64,000 bases of DNA from Paludisphaera mucosa (lineage in GTDB: Bacteria > Planctomycetota > Planctomycetia > Isosphaerales > Isosphaeraceae), in the NCBI RefSeq assembly GCF_029589435.1, contig NZ_JARRAG010000006.1:1-64000 (forward strand), in the 5' to 3' direction. This document shows positions 33,921 to 42,148 of the stretch, one piece after another. Both the position numbers and the translations under genes were made by a program. Each line of letters starts with the position of its first letter. Within the stretch, counting starts at the first letter, position 1. Under the pieces are notes generated by a model. That model did no database searches and was not told the origin of the DNA. It saw nothing but the letters and a program-made list of their open reading frames with translations.

Positions 33921-35660
33921 TCAATGGAATAGGTCCTTGTGATCCTCCTTGATCAGGTCCGCCCCCTTCTCGCCGATCATGTAGACGGAGTTCTGGGGAC
34001 GGCAGTCGGGGATGATCGGGATGATGGAGGCGTCGACGACCCGAAGCCTGTCGACTCCGTGGACCTTCAACCTGGGATCGACCACGCCCTGCTCGATGTT
34101 CCTGGAGAGGCGGGCGGTCCCGACCGGATGGAACGAGGTCTGGACGCGATCTTGGATGGCCGTCCTCATCAGCTCGTCAGAATGGAGGGGCATGTCCCAG
34201 GGGTACTGGTCGACCACGAGGTCCTTGAAGCCGTCGCCCTTGGTGAGGACGTCGTAGCAGAACCTGACGCCCTCGCGCAGCGCGATGACGTCGAGCTCGT
34301 TCGAGAGGTAGTTCAGGCTGATGTTGGGCTGCTCGAGGGGGTCGGCGCTGTTCAGCGTCACCTCGCCGCCGTCGTATACCGGCCGTACCAGGTCGACCAT
34401 CACCGTAATGTGATCGCCGTCCGGCGGGAGTGGGTACTGCCACTGGAATGCGCTGCCGAACGCGCAGACGAAATCTAGCTCGAAATGCGGCTGCCCATCC
34501 GGCGAGAAGGGGTCGAGCCCGCCGTTGGCGGCCTTGGCCGCGCGGTAGATGGGATCCTTTTCCAGATACGCGTCGATGCGGGGGAAGCCGATCAGCTCCA
34601 GCAAGCCCGAGCCGACGGGGCCGGAATGGTCCTTCTTGTAGGCGGCGACGGCGGCATCATTCTTGGGGCCCTGACGCAGGAGCGTGCCGTCCATGCCGAA
34701 GCCGTCCTTGAGGCGCAGGACGAACGGAACTCCCGGGTGGTCGAACAAGTGGCGGCCGACGTGGCGGGAGTCGACGACCACGGGGATGCCGTGCTTGGCC
34801 AGCTCGCGGGCCGGGCCGACGCCGCTGAGCATGAGCAGCTTGGGAGTCTCGAAGACACCCTGGGAGAGGACGACCTCCCGGCTCGCGTAGAGTTCGAGCT
34901 CATTGCCAGAAGAGTCGACGACCGTGACGCCCTTACACGTGCGGTCGGCGTAATCGATGATCAGGCGTTTGGAGCGGACCTCCGGCGCGATCGTGATGTT
35001 CGGCCTGTCCTTCACGAACAGGTAGCTCCCGGAGCGTTGGCCCTTGTAGATGGTGTTGACCGAATGGGTCAAACCGATCATCTCGCCGTCGAAGATGTTC
35101 TCGGTGAGGGGCTGGCCCATGGACGTCCAGGCCTTCGTGAGGGCGTCGCGGAAGGGCTGCATCTCGGGGATGAGCTCGGCGTGGGAGATCGGGATCGGGC
35201 CTCCGGCGCCGATCTTCCGAAGGTCGGGCGAGTAACGATCGGCGTCGTCGTGGTAGCTGGCGCACTTCCGGAGATAGGGGACGAGCGGATCCCAGGTCCA
35301 TTCCGCGCCGCCGTATTCGCCCCAGCGATCGAAGGTCGGTCTGCAGCCGGGCGCCCACGAGAAGTAGTTGAGCGAGGAGCTGCCGCCGAGGATCTTGCCG
35401 CGGGTGTCTTCCCTTTCCGTGCGCTCCCAGACGTCGCGCTTGACGAACCTGGCCTTGTAGTTCCAGTCGTGTCTCCCGTGGCGGAGGCCCATGGCCTCCG
35501 ACGGTGTGGTGATCTTTTCGAGGTCCCAGGGGTTGCCCACGCCCGCCTCGATGACGAGGACGTTGACGTTGGGGTTCTCGGCGAGGCGGCCTGCGACGAC
35601 GCAACCCGCCGTGCCGCCGCCGACGATGATGAAATCAAAGCGAGCACCGCTGGCGACCAT
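33921..35660 (-). CDS. GMC-family FAD oxidoreductase
   Basis: 579 residues from ATG 35660, which has GAGGAGGAACTG directly upstream. The FAD-binding motif is FIIVGGGTAGCVVAGRL at residue 10, and ILGGSSSLNYFSWAPG is the second FAD block. The C-terminal signature contains HPVGTARL, whose His is the usual active-site base, followed by VDASIIPIIPDCRPQNSVYMIGEK. Length is typical of choline dehydrogenase or alcohol/glucose oxidase-like enzymes. No signal peptide is seen. Substrate unknown. The frame extends 118 codons upstream of this ATG but shows no homology, so that part is rejected. Confidence 0.93.
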   Translation of the reverse strand: MVASGARFDFIIVGGGTAGCVVAGRLAENPNVNVLVIEAGVGNPWDLEKITTPSEAMGLRHGRHDWNYKARFVKRDVWERTEREDTRGKILGGSSSLNYFSWAPGCRPTFDRWGEYGGAEWTWDPLVPYLRKCASYHDDADRYSPDLRKIGAGGPIPISHAELIPEMQPFRDALTKAWTSMGQPLTENIFDGEMIGLTHSVNTIYKGQRSGSYLFVKDRPNITIAPEVRSKRLIIDYADRTCKGVTVVDSSGNELELYASREVVLSQGVFETPKLLMLSGVGPARELAKHGIPVVVDSRHVGRHLFDHPGVPFVLRLKDGFGMDGTLLRQGPKNDAAVAAYKKDHSGPVGSGLLELIGFPRIDAYLEKDPIYRAAKAANGGLDPFSPDGQPHFELDFVCAFGSAFQWQYPLPPDGDHITVMVDLVRPVYDGGEVTLNSADPLEQPNISLNYLSNELDVIALREGVRFCYDVLTKGDGFKDLVVDQYPWDMPLHSDELMRTAIQDRVQTSFHPVGTARLSRNIEQGVVDPRLKVHGVDRLRVVDASIIPIIPDCRPQNSVYMIGEKGADLIKEDHKDLFH

Positions 35661-36034
35661 CAGTTCCTCCTCGAACGTGTCGACATGTGTATGCTTCCCG
35701 ACTCGACCGCCCGCCCGGACGGCGCCCGGGCCGACGGACCTCTTCGATCCGGCCCACCGACTAGGCGAGGCGGGTGGACATGGGCGATGGCTCGGCGGTG
35801 CGCGATCGCCGGCGGGTCGAGGCGGACACCGTCCAACGACGTGCTCGATTTCCAACCCCCCCGCGCGAGCCGTCCTGCCGCGTGGAGGCTCGCTCCCTCG
35901 GCGAGATCGGAGGGAGCTGTCCACCTGCGCCGCCCAGCAGGGTCGGGGGAGTAGGCTCCGGGCGACATGGTGCATCGCCGCGGGGCGCCGGGATGGGTCC
36001 GGCCGCCCCGTCATCTCAGCCTGGAGGATTCGAC
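35661..36034. other. Divergent intergenic region
   Basis: Lies between the GMC gene (minus) and a small exported-protein gene (plus), so it should hold both promoters. No clear boxes, repeats or RNA gene are visible. Confidence 0.3.
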
Positions 36035-36376
36035 GTGCGATTCAAGTCCAAGCCATGGGTGATCGCCGCCGTCGTCGCGGGATCCGTCGGAGTCTTCGCG
36101 TCGAAGGCTCGCGCCTTCGACGGGGGGTGGGACTTCTATTCCAACGGCGCCCCGGCGCCCGACCAGTCCTCGGGCCGCCGGCCTTCGACCCGCCATCTCG
36201 CACGGCGGCCCTCGTTCCGCAGCCCCTACATAATCTACCGACCCCCCCAGGCGGTCGCGCCCGCGCCCGGGGGCTATTGGCTCTACTACCCTCAGCAACC
36301 CCCACCGCCCGCCGAATCCGTTCAAAGATATGACTATTTCCAATACTCGATGCCCGGTCCGGCTGCGCCCCGTTGA
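36035..36376 (+). CDS. Small exported Tyr/Pro-rich protein, unknown
   Basis: 113 residues from GTG 36035, preceded by GGAGG at 8 bases. A basic start (RFKSKPW) and hydrophobic core (VIAAVVAGSVGVFASKARA) form a signal peptide with a cleavage site near residue 27. The mature part is rich in Tyr, Pro, Arg and Ser (RSPYIIYRPPQAV, GYWLYYPQQPPPP, YDYFQYSMP) with no Cys. Similar small Tyr/Pro-rich secreted proteins are common in planctomycetes; function unknown. Confidence 0.65.
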   Translation: MRFKSKPWVIAAVVAGSVGVFASKARAFDGGWDFYSNGAPAPDQSSGRRPSTRHLARRPSFRSPYIIYRPPQAVAPAPGGYWLYYPQQPPPPAESVQRYDYFQYSMPGPAAPR

Positions 36377-36460
36377 GGTCGTCTCCGACTCGGCGCCGAG
36401 TATTCGCTCTCGCCTGCAAACCGACGCTACGCCTCCTCCAAATCCTCGAACCAACGGTGT

Positions 36461-37432
36461 ATGAACATGCGAGCTGTCGTTATGAACCAAGCCGGCGCCG
36501 CCGTGCTGGAATACGTCGAGCGTCCCGACCCGGCGGCGGGCCCGGGGGAGGCCCTGGTCGAGGTCGCTTGCGCGGGCGTCAACTTCATGGACATAGGCGT
36601 GCGCCGGGGCGCGTTCCTGACCGAGATCCCCGACCCGAAGGTCCTGGGCGTCGAGGGAGCCGGCCGCGTCCTGGCGGTGGGAGACGGCGTGGAATCCGTC
36701 GAACCCGGCCGGCGCGTCGCCTGGGCCTTCGCGCTCGGGAGCTACGCGGAGCGGATCGCGATCCCCGCCTCGTCATTGGTGCCGGTCCCCGACGCGATCG
36801 ACGATCGCACGGCCGCCGCCGTGATGATGCAGGGCCTCACGGCCAGCCATTTCGCGACCGACTTCTACCGGGTGGAGCCAGGCGACGTCGCCTTCGTCCA
36901 CGCCGCCGCCGGCGGCCTCGGCCTGCTGCTGACGCAGATCATTAAGCTGCGGGGCGGCCGCGTCATCGGCCGGGTCTCGTCGAGCGGGAAGGCGGCCGCG
37001 GCCGAGCACGCGGGGGCCGACCACGTGATCGTCGACGCCGGGAGTGGGTTCGTCGAGGAGGCCCTACGCCTGACCGGAGGGGAGGGCGTGCACGTCGTCT
37101 ACGACGGATCGGGGCCGACGACCTTCCAGGGTTCCCTCGACGTGCTGCGTCGGTCCGGGACGTTCTGCTGGTACGGCCCGGTCCTCGGAGGCCCGGGGCC
37201 GATCGAGATCATGAGCCTGCCGAAGAGCGTCAAGATCGGCTACGCCGTGTACCGCGACCATGTCTCGACGCCCGAACTGCTTCGCTCGCGCTCGGGTCGG
37301 CTGTTCGACTGGATCGAGGAAGGCAGGCTCGAAGTCCGAATCGGGGGGGAGTATCGACTCGCCGACGCGGCCGAGGCCCTCGCCGACATGGAAGCCCGAA
37401 GCACCATCGGCAAACTGCTCCTCATCTCGTGA
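36461..37432 (+). CDS. Zinc-free quinone oxidoreductase (MDR superfamily)
   Basis: 323 residues. An MDR family member with the N-terminal catalytic domain (GEALVEVACAGVNFMDIGVR, VLGVEGAGRVLAVGDGVE) and the Rossmann part (FVHAAAGGLGLLLTQIIKLRGGRVIG). No structural-zinc cysteines are present, typical for quinone oxidoreductase. YDGSGPTTFQGSLDVLRRSGTFCWYG matches the family. NADPH-dependent reduction of quinones or enones is expected. It stands alone on the plus strand. Confidence 0.93.
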   Translation: MNMRAVVMNQAGAAVLEYVERPDPAAGPGEALVEVACAGVNFMDIGVRRGAFLTEIPDPKVLGVEGAGRVLAVGDGVESVEPGRRVAWAFALGSYAERIAIPASSLVPVPDAIDDRTAAAVMMQGLTASHFATDFYRVEPGDVAFVHAAAGGLGLLLTQIIKLRGGRVIGRVSSSGKAAAAEHAGADHVIVDAGSGFVEEALRLTGGEGVHVVYDGSGPTTFQGSLDVLRRSGTFCWYGPVLGGPGPIEIMSLPKSVKIGYAVYRDHVSTPELLRSRSGRLFDWIEEGRLEVRIGGEYRLADAAEALADMEARSTIGKLLLIS

Positions 37433-37709
37433 CCGACCCGGGCGTCGGCACCCCGGGGCCGCCGTCCCCATCGGCGCGACCGTCCAGTCGATCGGACTTC
37501 GGCGGGGCGTGGCCGCGAGACGCCAAGGATCGGGTCCGGCGTCTCGCCGCTTCGATATCCTGAATCGGATCCACGCCGCCCATGCCGACGACCGGCTGAC
37601 CTTCCATCTGCCCGTGCCCACAGCATGCGAAATCGAGGGACGCGCGATGCTCCCGTCGACGGGGGATCCCCCGTCCGGACGCGAAACTGCACGGCCGATC
37701 CATGGAGGC

Positions 37710-38327
37710 TCAGGGCTCCTCCGAAGGGCCGAAACGCATCGTCCAGATCGGGATCTGCCCCGGCTTATATTCATTCCCGGCCCAGGGAGTGCCGCATACG
37801 TGGAGATAGGCGTAGGGAGTGCCGTCGAACATCACCCACACCCCGGCATCCCTCACCGTGGAGGGCAGGCCGCAAAGCCTCGCGTCGAACGGCCAGAGGA
37901 TCATCCAATGGGGGCCGATCGGGATCGGGGGGCTCGTCCTGTCGAATGGATCGGTGTTGCTGTGCTGGGCGGCTCCGCAGAGCATGTAGACGAGGCCGGG
38001 CGCCGCGTTGGTCGGCCTGGGCTTCCTCGCCAGGACGTCCCTCATCCACTGCATGCCCATCGGATCCGCGCACATCGGGACGTTGCCGACGTCATTTTCG
38101 TCGCCGGGGAAGCAGATCCAGTCGTTGCTCCCCCGCCGCAGCACGACGATCTCGCCGTCCACGCCCATCTCCGCGACCGTCGCGTCCCTGGTTATGGCGC
38201 GTGGGCCGGACAGCATCGCCCTGGCGATCTTGGCTTCGACCACCCGCTCTTCCATCGCGGCCGAGCCGTTGCCGCCGGCCCCCGGCACGCTCGCTCGGTC
38301 CTGCGATCCCGCGTCAGGCGAATCCAT
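37710..38327 (-). CDS. Conserved-looking hypothetical protein
   Basis: 205 residues from ATG 38327 (MDSPDAGSQDRASVPG). After a disordered start come ERVVEAKIARAMLSGPRAIT and a compact domain with DWICFPGDENDVGNVPMCAD and MQWMRDVLARKPRPTNAAPG. It continues with PIPIGPHWMILWPFDARLCG and VWVMFDGTPYAYLHVCGTPW. The lone Cys residues and lack of signal peptide suggest a cytoplasmic protein. No family name is assigned. Composition strongly supports coding. Confidence 0.7.
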   Translation of the reverse strand: MDSPDAGSQDRASVPGAGGNGSAAMEERVVEAKIARAMLSGPRAITRDATVAEMGVDGEIVVLRRGSNDWICFPGDENDVGNVPMCADPMGMQWMRDVLARKPRPTNAAPGLVYMLCGAAQHSNTDPFDRTSPPIPIGPHWMILWPFDARLCGLPSTVRDAGVWVMFDGTPYAYLHVCGTPWAGNEYKPGQIPIWTMRFGPSEEP

Positions 38328-38458
38328 ATCGATGCCCCTTGGATGGAAATCTCGTCCGTCCCGTCGACGCCCGGCGTCTGCGGGCCATGGACCTCGGCAT
38401 TGGTCTTGAAATCCTCGATCCCTCGGCCCACCCGCGTCCCAGGTATTCCCGCCCGCGA

Positions 38459-38815
38459 TCAGACCTTGGACTTCTCGACGCTTTCGCGAGTTTTCGCCGC
38501 GAACGCCTTGATCGTGAAGCCTTCGGGGAGCGAGTCGATCACCACCATGTCGGATATCGAGCTCTTGACCCGGAGAGGGCGTAGCGCGGTGTACTCCGGC
38601 GAATCGTACCACTCGTCGAACGATTCCCGGCTGGGGAACGTGATCAGGACGACCGCGCCCGGCCACGCGCCTTCGATGACGTCGATCGACCCCTGGGCGA
38701 GCCACCTGCCCCCGTAGGGTGAGACCGTCGCCTCGACTTGATCGAGATAGGAGAGAGCATCTTCGTTCGGGATGTCGCCCGGGATGCGTAGGTGGTTGAT
38801 CAGATACGTCGCCAT
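38459..38815 (-). CDS. DUF1330-family protein
   Basis: 118 residues from ATG 38815 (MATYLINHLRIPGDIPNEDA). The dimeric alpha/beta ferredoxin-like fold pattern is seen: YLDQVEATVSPYGGRWLAQG, then IEGAWPGAVVLITFPSRESFDEWYDSPEYTAL as in DUF1330, followed by RPLRVKSSISDMVVID. These proteins are small and of unknown function, often near stress or catabolic genes. Same strand as the unknown gene at 37710, 131 bases apart. Confidence 0.85.
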   Translation of the reverse strand: MATYLINHLRIPGDIPNEDALSYLDQVEATVSPYGGRWLAQGSIDVIEGAWPGAVVLITFPSRESFDEWYDSPEYTALRPLRVKSSISDMVVIDSLPEGFTIKAFAAKTRESVEKSKV

Positions 38816-39307
38816 GATCGCTGCTCCGTCGCCTTGCGAAATTCGAGCGAAATGGGGCCGGCAGCTCGGCTTCCGGGCGATCTGCACCCCGGTCGTCCGC
38901 CGTCCGCCCGTCCATCGCATTGGCTAGGCGCGTGAGGTGGACACGAGGGTCGACCGTAGGGCCGGTAATCCCGAGGTCGCCGCCCGGAACCTCGTGTCGG
39001 TCGTCGAGTACCTCGACGGAAGGACGCATAACCTATAGCCCGAAGACGCGAGGCCGATCCGACCCCCTCGGCGTCGCGAAGCGCGGGCTACAAGCCGGGA
39101 TCCTTGCCGGGGGACGAAGGCCCCTTCGACGAGCGTGGGAGGGGCCGGCGGGTTTCGCTGATGGTGCGCCTCCCTCCTTCGATCGAGGAGGAACGTCCTG
39201 GAAGCGGCCTTTATGTTCGCTTCAATGTGTTGAAGCCGAAGCGAGATTTGTGCAGGGCGTCAGCTTCGTCCTGCCCGGAAGTCGGGGATGGCCTTTATGT
39301 CCGACTT
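38816..39307. other. Intergenic stretch left of the IS5-family element
   Basis: No gene supported. The phrase GGCCTTTATGT occurs twice (about 39209 and 39291) in a slightly wider similar context, and once more at about 25096, suggesting small dispersed repeats or IS scars. Confidence 0.35.
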
Positions 39308-39320
39308 AGAGCCTATCTCA

Positions 39321-41696
39321 TTAGGCGGCGATTGTGTATGTTCTCCTGAAGCGAAAGGAAGCCGCTCCAGGAGGTTGCAGCAATGGCCAAGGCCGCCCCG
39401 CGCAAGGCCCCCGTCGACGACGGGTGGCGCATCCCCGACGCCTTGTGGACCCGCCTCGAACCCCTGCTGCCGGCCCGCAAGGCGCACCCGCTGGGCTGCC
39501 ACAACCCCCGCGTCGACGACCGCCGGGCGATGGACGCGATCTTCTTCGTGCTCCGCACGGGCTGCCAGTGGAACGCCCTGAACGCCACGGGCCTCTGCAC
39601 CAGCAGCTCGGCCCACCGCCGGTTCCAGGAGTGGGCGAAGGCCGGCGTGTTCCGCGAGCTGTGGCGACTGGGCCTGCTGGAGTGCGACGAGCTGGGCGGG
39701 ATCGACTGGGAGTGGCTGTGCATCGACGGGGCGATGACCAAGGCCCCGCTCGGGGGGGGGAAAGACGGGGCCCAACCCGACCGACCGGGGCAAGTCGGGG
39801 ACGAAGCGGTCGCTCTTGACGGACGGCGGCGGCATCCCCGTCGGCCTGGCCGTCGCCGGGGCGGACGAGCATGACAAGTGGCTGGCCGGCCCGACGCTCC
39901 TGAGCCAGCCGGTGCTGGGCCCGGAACCTACGCCCGAGGAGCCGATCCACTTCTGCGCCGACAAGGGCTACGACTACGCCGACGTGCGGGAGGTCGCCGA
40001 GCTGTGGGGGTTCACGGCCCACATCAAGGCCCGCGGCGAGGAGGCGGCGGAGAAGGCCGCGATCCCGGGCTATCGGGCCCGACGCCGGGTCGTGGAGATA
40101 GTCTGAACGCAAATGACAAAAGCGGATGTTCTCGCTTTTATCGCTCGTGGGCAGGACGTAGCGGATCTCGACCTCGTCGCCCGTGACGACCACTCGGTCG
40201 ACCAGCAGTTCGACCAACTGCCGCTTCCCGTCGAACGTCGCCGTCTCGAGCCCGGCGGCGATCCGCCCGCAGAACGCTTCGAGCGTCGCCGCCATGCCCA
40301 CGACCTCGTCGAGGCGTTCCGATTCCCCGGCGAGCCGGGCCTCCTGCTCGGCCAGGGTCTGCTGCCTCGACTCCAATTCCCCGCGCCTGCGGCGATACTC
40401 TTCCAGTGGGACGACGCCGCCGAGGTAGGCCTCGGTCAGCCGATCGAGCTGGCCCGACAACGACGCCTTCCCCTGCCGCAGCCGCTCCCGTCTCGCCTGG
40501 AATTCCTGCGGGTGCCAGCTCCCGGCGGCCGCCCGACGGAACGCCCCGCCCGCCGCGGCCGGATCTCGCAGCAGCTCGCATAGGTCGCCCCAGACCAGGT
40601 CGTCCAGGACCGCCGCCGGGATGAACCGCGAGCCGCAGGTCGCCCCGTTGCGATTCCGCGCCGCCCGGGACTTGCCGGTGCAGGTGTAGTAGCCGTAGTG
40701 GGGCGGGCGTCGCCTCGCGATGCTCGCCAGGCCGCAGTGGCCGCAGCTGACCAGGCACCGCAGCAGATAGGATCCGACCTTGTTGTTGCGGGACGAGAAC
40801 GACCGGTTGGCCGCCAGCTTCGCCTGCACTCGCTCGAACAGCCCCGGATCGACGACCGCGGGGATCGGCCCGACGTCGATCCACTCGTCGCGCGGCGTCG
40901 GCTCGGCCGTCCCGTGGGGGCGGCCGATCGGGTGGGTCGCCGAGCGTCGCGCTCGGGCCTCGCGGTATCGGTGCCGTCCGGCGTAGACGCGGCCCGTATA
41001 GGCCGGATTTCGGAGGATCCCGCGGACCGAGGCGTCGCTCCAGCACGCCTTGCCCGAGGGCGAAGGGACGCCGAGGTCGCGTAGATGGTCGACGAGGCCG
41101 TGGAGCGTGCGTCGTCCCTCGGAGTACCAGGCGAACATCTCGGCGACGACCGCGGCCTCGCACGGGTCGAGGTGGACGCCCGAGGGGTCGCGGGGCCTGT
41201 CGACCGCCATCCGGTAGCCGTACGGGGCCCGGGTCCACGGCAGCATCTCCCCGGCCCGATATCGACGCTGGCGGCCGCGGCGCGTCCGCTCGGCGATCAA
41301 GGTCCGCTCGTACTCGGCGACGGCGCCGCGGATCTGGAGCAGGAGCTGGTCGTGCGGGTCCCGGGACATCGGCCGGTCGAGGAACTCGACCCTGCAGCCC
41401 TTGGACTGCAGCTCCTCGAGCAGGAGGGTCTGGTGGACGAAGTTGCGGGCCAGCCGGTCGGGGTCGGTCAGGAGGATCGCGTCGAACGAGGCCATGGCCG
41501 CCGCGTCGCGGAGGCGGTCGAGTCCGGGCCGCTTGAGCGCGGCCCCGCTGTAGCCGTCGTCACGAAAGACGTTCGCCTCCTGGAGGTCCCAGCCCCGGCC
41601 TCGGGCATGCTCCCGCAGCCGCCCGATCTGCTCGTCGATGGTCTGCGCCTCGGCCTGCCGCTGCGTCGAGACGCGTGCATATATCGCGATCTTCAT
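39321..41696 (-). CDS. Large serine recombinase of the nested element (runs out of the element)
   Basis: Start ATG 41696 (MKIAIYARVSTQRQAEAQTIDEQ), with catalytic Ser in ARVST and LTDPDRLARN. The recombinase domain has ACWSDASVRGILRNPAYTG, then the zinc ribbon VSCGHCGLASIA...TCTGKSRAARN, a coiled coil, and the C-terminal block VELLVDRVVVTGDEVEI, IRFCHLRSDY. The last native residues lie in the element end at 40098. No stop codon is met there, so the frame continues about 258 codons antisense through the IS5 gene to 39321. The native enzyme is thus about 530 residues plus a host-dependent tail. Confidence 0.85.
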   Translation of the reverse strand: MKIAIYARVSTQRQAEAQTIDEQIGRLREHARGRGWDLQEANVFRDDGYSGAALKRPGLDRLRDAAAMASFDAILLTDPDRLARNFVHQTLLLEELQSKGCRVEFLDRPMSRDPHDQLLLQIRGAVAEYERTLIAERTRRGRQRRYRAGEMLPWTRAPYGYRMAVDRPRDPSGVHLDPCEAAVVAEMFAWYSEGRRTLHGLVDHLRDLGVPSPSGKACWSDASVRGILRNPAYTGRVYAGRHRYREARARRSATHPIGRPHGTAEPTPRDEWIDVGPIPAVVDPGLFERVQAKLAANRSFSSRNNKVGSYLLRCLVSCGHCGLASIARRRPPHYGYYTCTGKSRAARNRNGATCGSRFIPAAVLDDLVWGDLCELLRDPAAAGGAFRRAAAGSWHPQEFQARRERLRQGKASLSGQLDRLTEAYLGGVVPLEEYRRRRGELESRQQTLAEQEARLAGESERLDEVVGMAATLEAFCGRIAAGLETATFDGKRQLVELLVDRVVVTGDEVEIRYVLPTSDKSENIRFCHLRSDYLHDPASGPIARDRGLLRRLLAAGLDVGREPPQLGDLPHVGVVVALVGAEVDRLLGRRFRAQHRLAQERRAGQPLVMLVRPGDGQADGDAAAVRQERPLRPRLAPVGRVGPRLSPPRAGPWSSPRRCTATPSRSRPARRTPAGPVATARGTRRPSPTPGTGGGPSCWCRGPWRSGRSTGSPCGARRRSRPSPGGRRRGGCGSPAGAPCGPAAGVRGGSTRRRGCATRRRRGPCAGRPWPLLQPPGAASFRFRRTYTIAA
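39383..40097 (+). pseudogene. IS5-family transposase, N-terminal and catalytic part, frameshifted
   Basis: ATG 39383 follows AGGAGG. Frame 1 reads WRIPDALWTRLEPLLPARK and FFVLRTGCQWNALNATG, with the first DDE Asp in WEWLCIDGAMTKAP. At a G9 run (39752-39760) the sense switches to another frame: TDGGGIPVGLAVAGADEHD, then HFCADKGYDYADVREVAEL (second Asp) and IPGYRARRRVVE. With eight G the frames would join (GGGKTGPNPTDRG). This is either programmed slippage, as in some IS5 relatives, or mutation. The frame is then cut at GAG 40095-40097 by the nested element. Confidence 0.85.
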
Positions 41697-42011
41697 CGGT
41701 CGTCTCCTCCGCGGTGGTGGGATGGCCCGGCTCGTCGGGCTTGGCTCGCGCCGGCCCGGGGCCGGACGGCGACCAGCCCAGGAGCAGCTGGTAGGCGCGA
41801 TCCCATCGGCGCTGCCCGTCCGGGCGGGACGCGAATCGGCGGGTGGTCCGCCAGTCGTGGTGCATGGCCGCCTCCCCGAGGCGATGTGCCTCGGGGAGAA
41901 GGTACGGGACAAGCCCAGGGCCCGCCCGGATCATCTGGGCCGGCGCGGCCTCAGGGCCAGCCGGCGGGAGCGTGCCAGGCAGAATTTGTCATTTGCGATT
42001 AGACCATCGAG
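40095..42011 (-). mobile_element. Nested 1.9-kb serine-recombinase element in the IS5 transposase
   Basis: It is bounded by direct GAG copies (40095-40097 and 42009-42011), giving a unit of 1,914 bp. The ends are imperfect inverted repeats of 23 bases: 40098-40120 and 41985-42007, 20 of 23 matching, with the shared block GCAAATGACAAA. Joining the ends through GAG gives a symmetrical site of about 50 bp, as expected for attP of a large serine recombinase. Removing the unit restores the IS5 frame VVERTHSW. The element carries one recombinase and a short upstream ORF. Confidence 0.88.
41560..41865 (-). CDS. Small ORF upstream of the nested recombinase
   Basis: ATG 41865 (MHHDWRTTRRFASRPDGQRR) opens a frame of 101 codons. 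The first 60 residues (WDRAYQLLLGWSP, then a Pro-rich stretch and TAEETTDEDRDI) look protein-like. The rest overlaps the recombinase start by 137 bases. Its position matches the small ORF ahead of the recombinase at 233-2374, which also has helical and Pro-rich segments. The two do not look alike in detail. Function unknown; it may only be a coupling leader. Confidence 0.4.
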   Translation of the reverse strand: MHHDWRTTRRFASRPDGQRRWDRAYQLLLGWSPSGPGPARAKPDEPGHPTTAEETTDEDRDICTRLDAAAGRGADHRRADRAAAGACPRPGLGPPGGERLS

Positions 42012-42143
42012 CGGACGCATAGTTGGATGAATCGCTTCCGCCGGCTATTGATCCGCTGGGAGAAGAAGGCGGAGAACTATGAGGCGATGCTGCATCTGGC
42101 CTGCGCATACATCACCCATCGCGCCGCACGCCTACTGGGATAG
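42012..42143 (+). pseudogene. IS5-family transposase, C-terminal part
   Basis: Begins right after the right-hand GAG (42009-42011). The frame reads RTHSWMNRFRRLLIRWEKKA, then ENYEAMLHLACAYITHR and a TAG stop at 42141-42143. This is the C-terminal helix of IS5-type transposases, normally continuous with VVE at 40097. It has no start codon. Confidence 0.9.
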
Positions 42144-42148
42144 GCTCT

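Larger units (their letters stand above)
39308..42148 (+). mobile_element. IS5-family insertion sequence, split by a nested recombinase element
   Basis: Terminal inverted repeats match at 11 of 12 bases: AGAGCCTATCTC at 39308-39319 and the reverse complement of AGAGCCTATCCC at 42137-42148. Without the 1,914-bp insert the IS would be about 930 bp, normal for this group. It carries one transposase gene in two phases. The right end cuts into a minus-strand haem-protein remnant at 42149. Confidence 0.8.

Noticed and set aside
39209-39301. GGCCTTTATGT recurring twice here and once near 25096
   Set aside because: Too short and too few copies to call a repeat family; might be IS scars.
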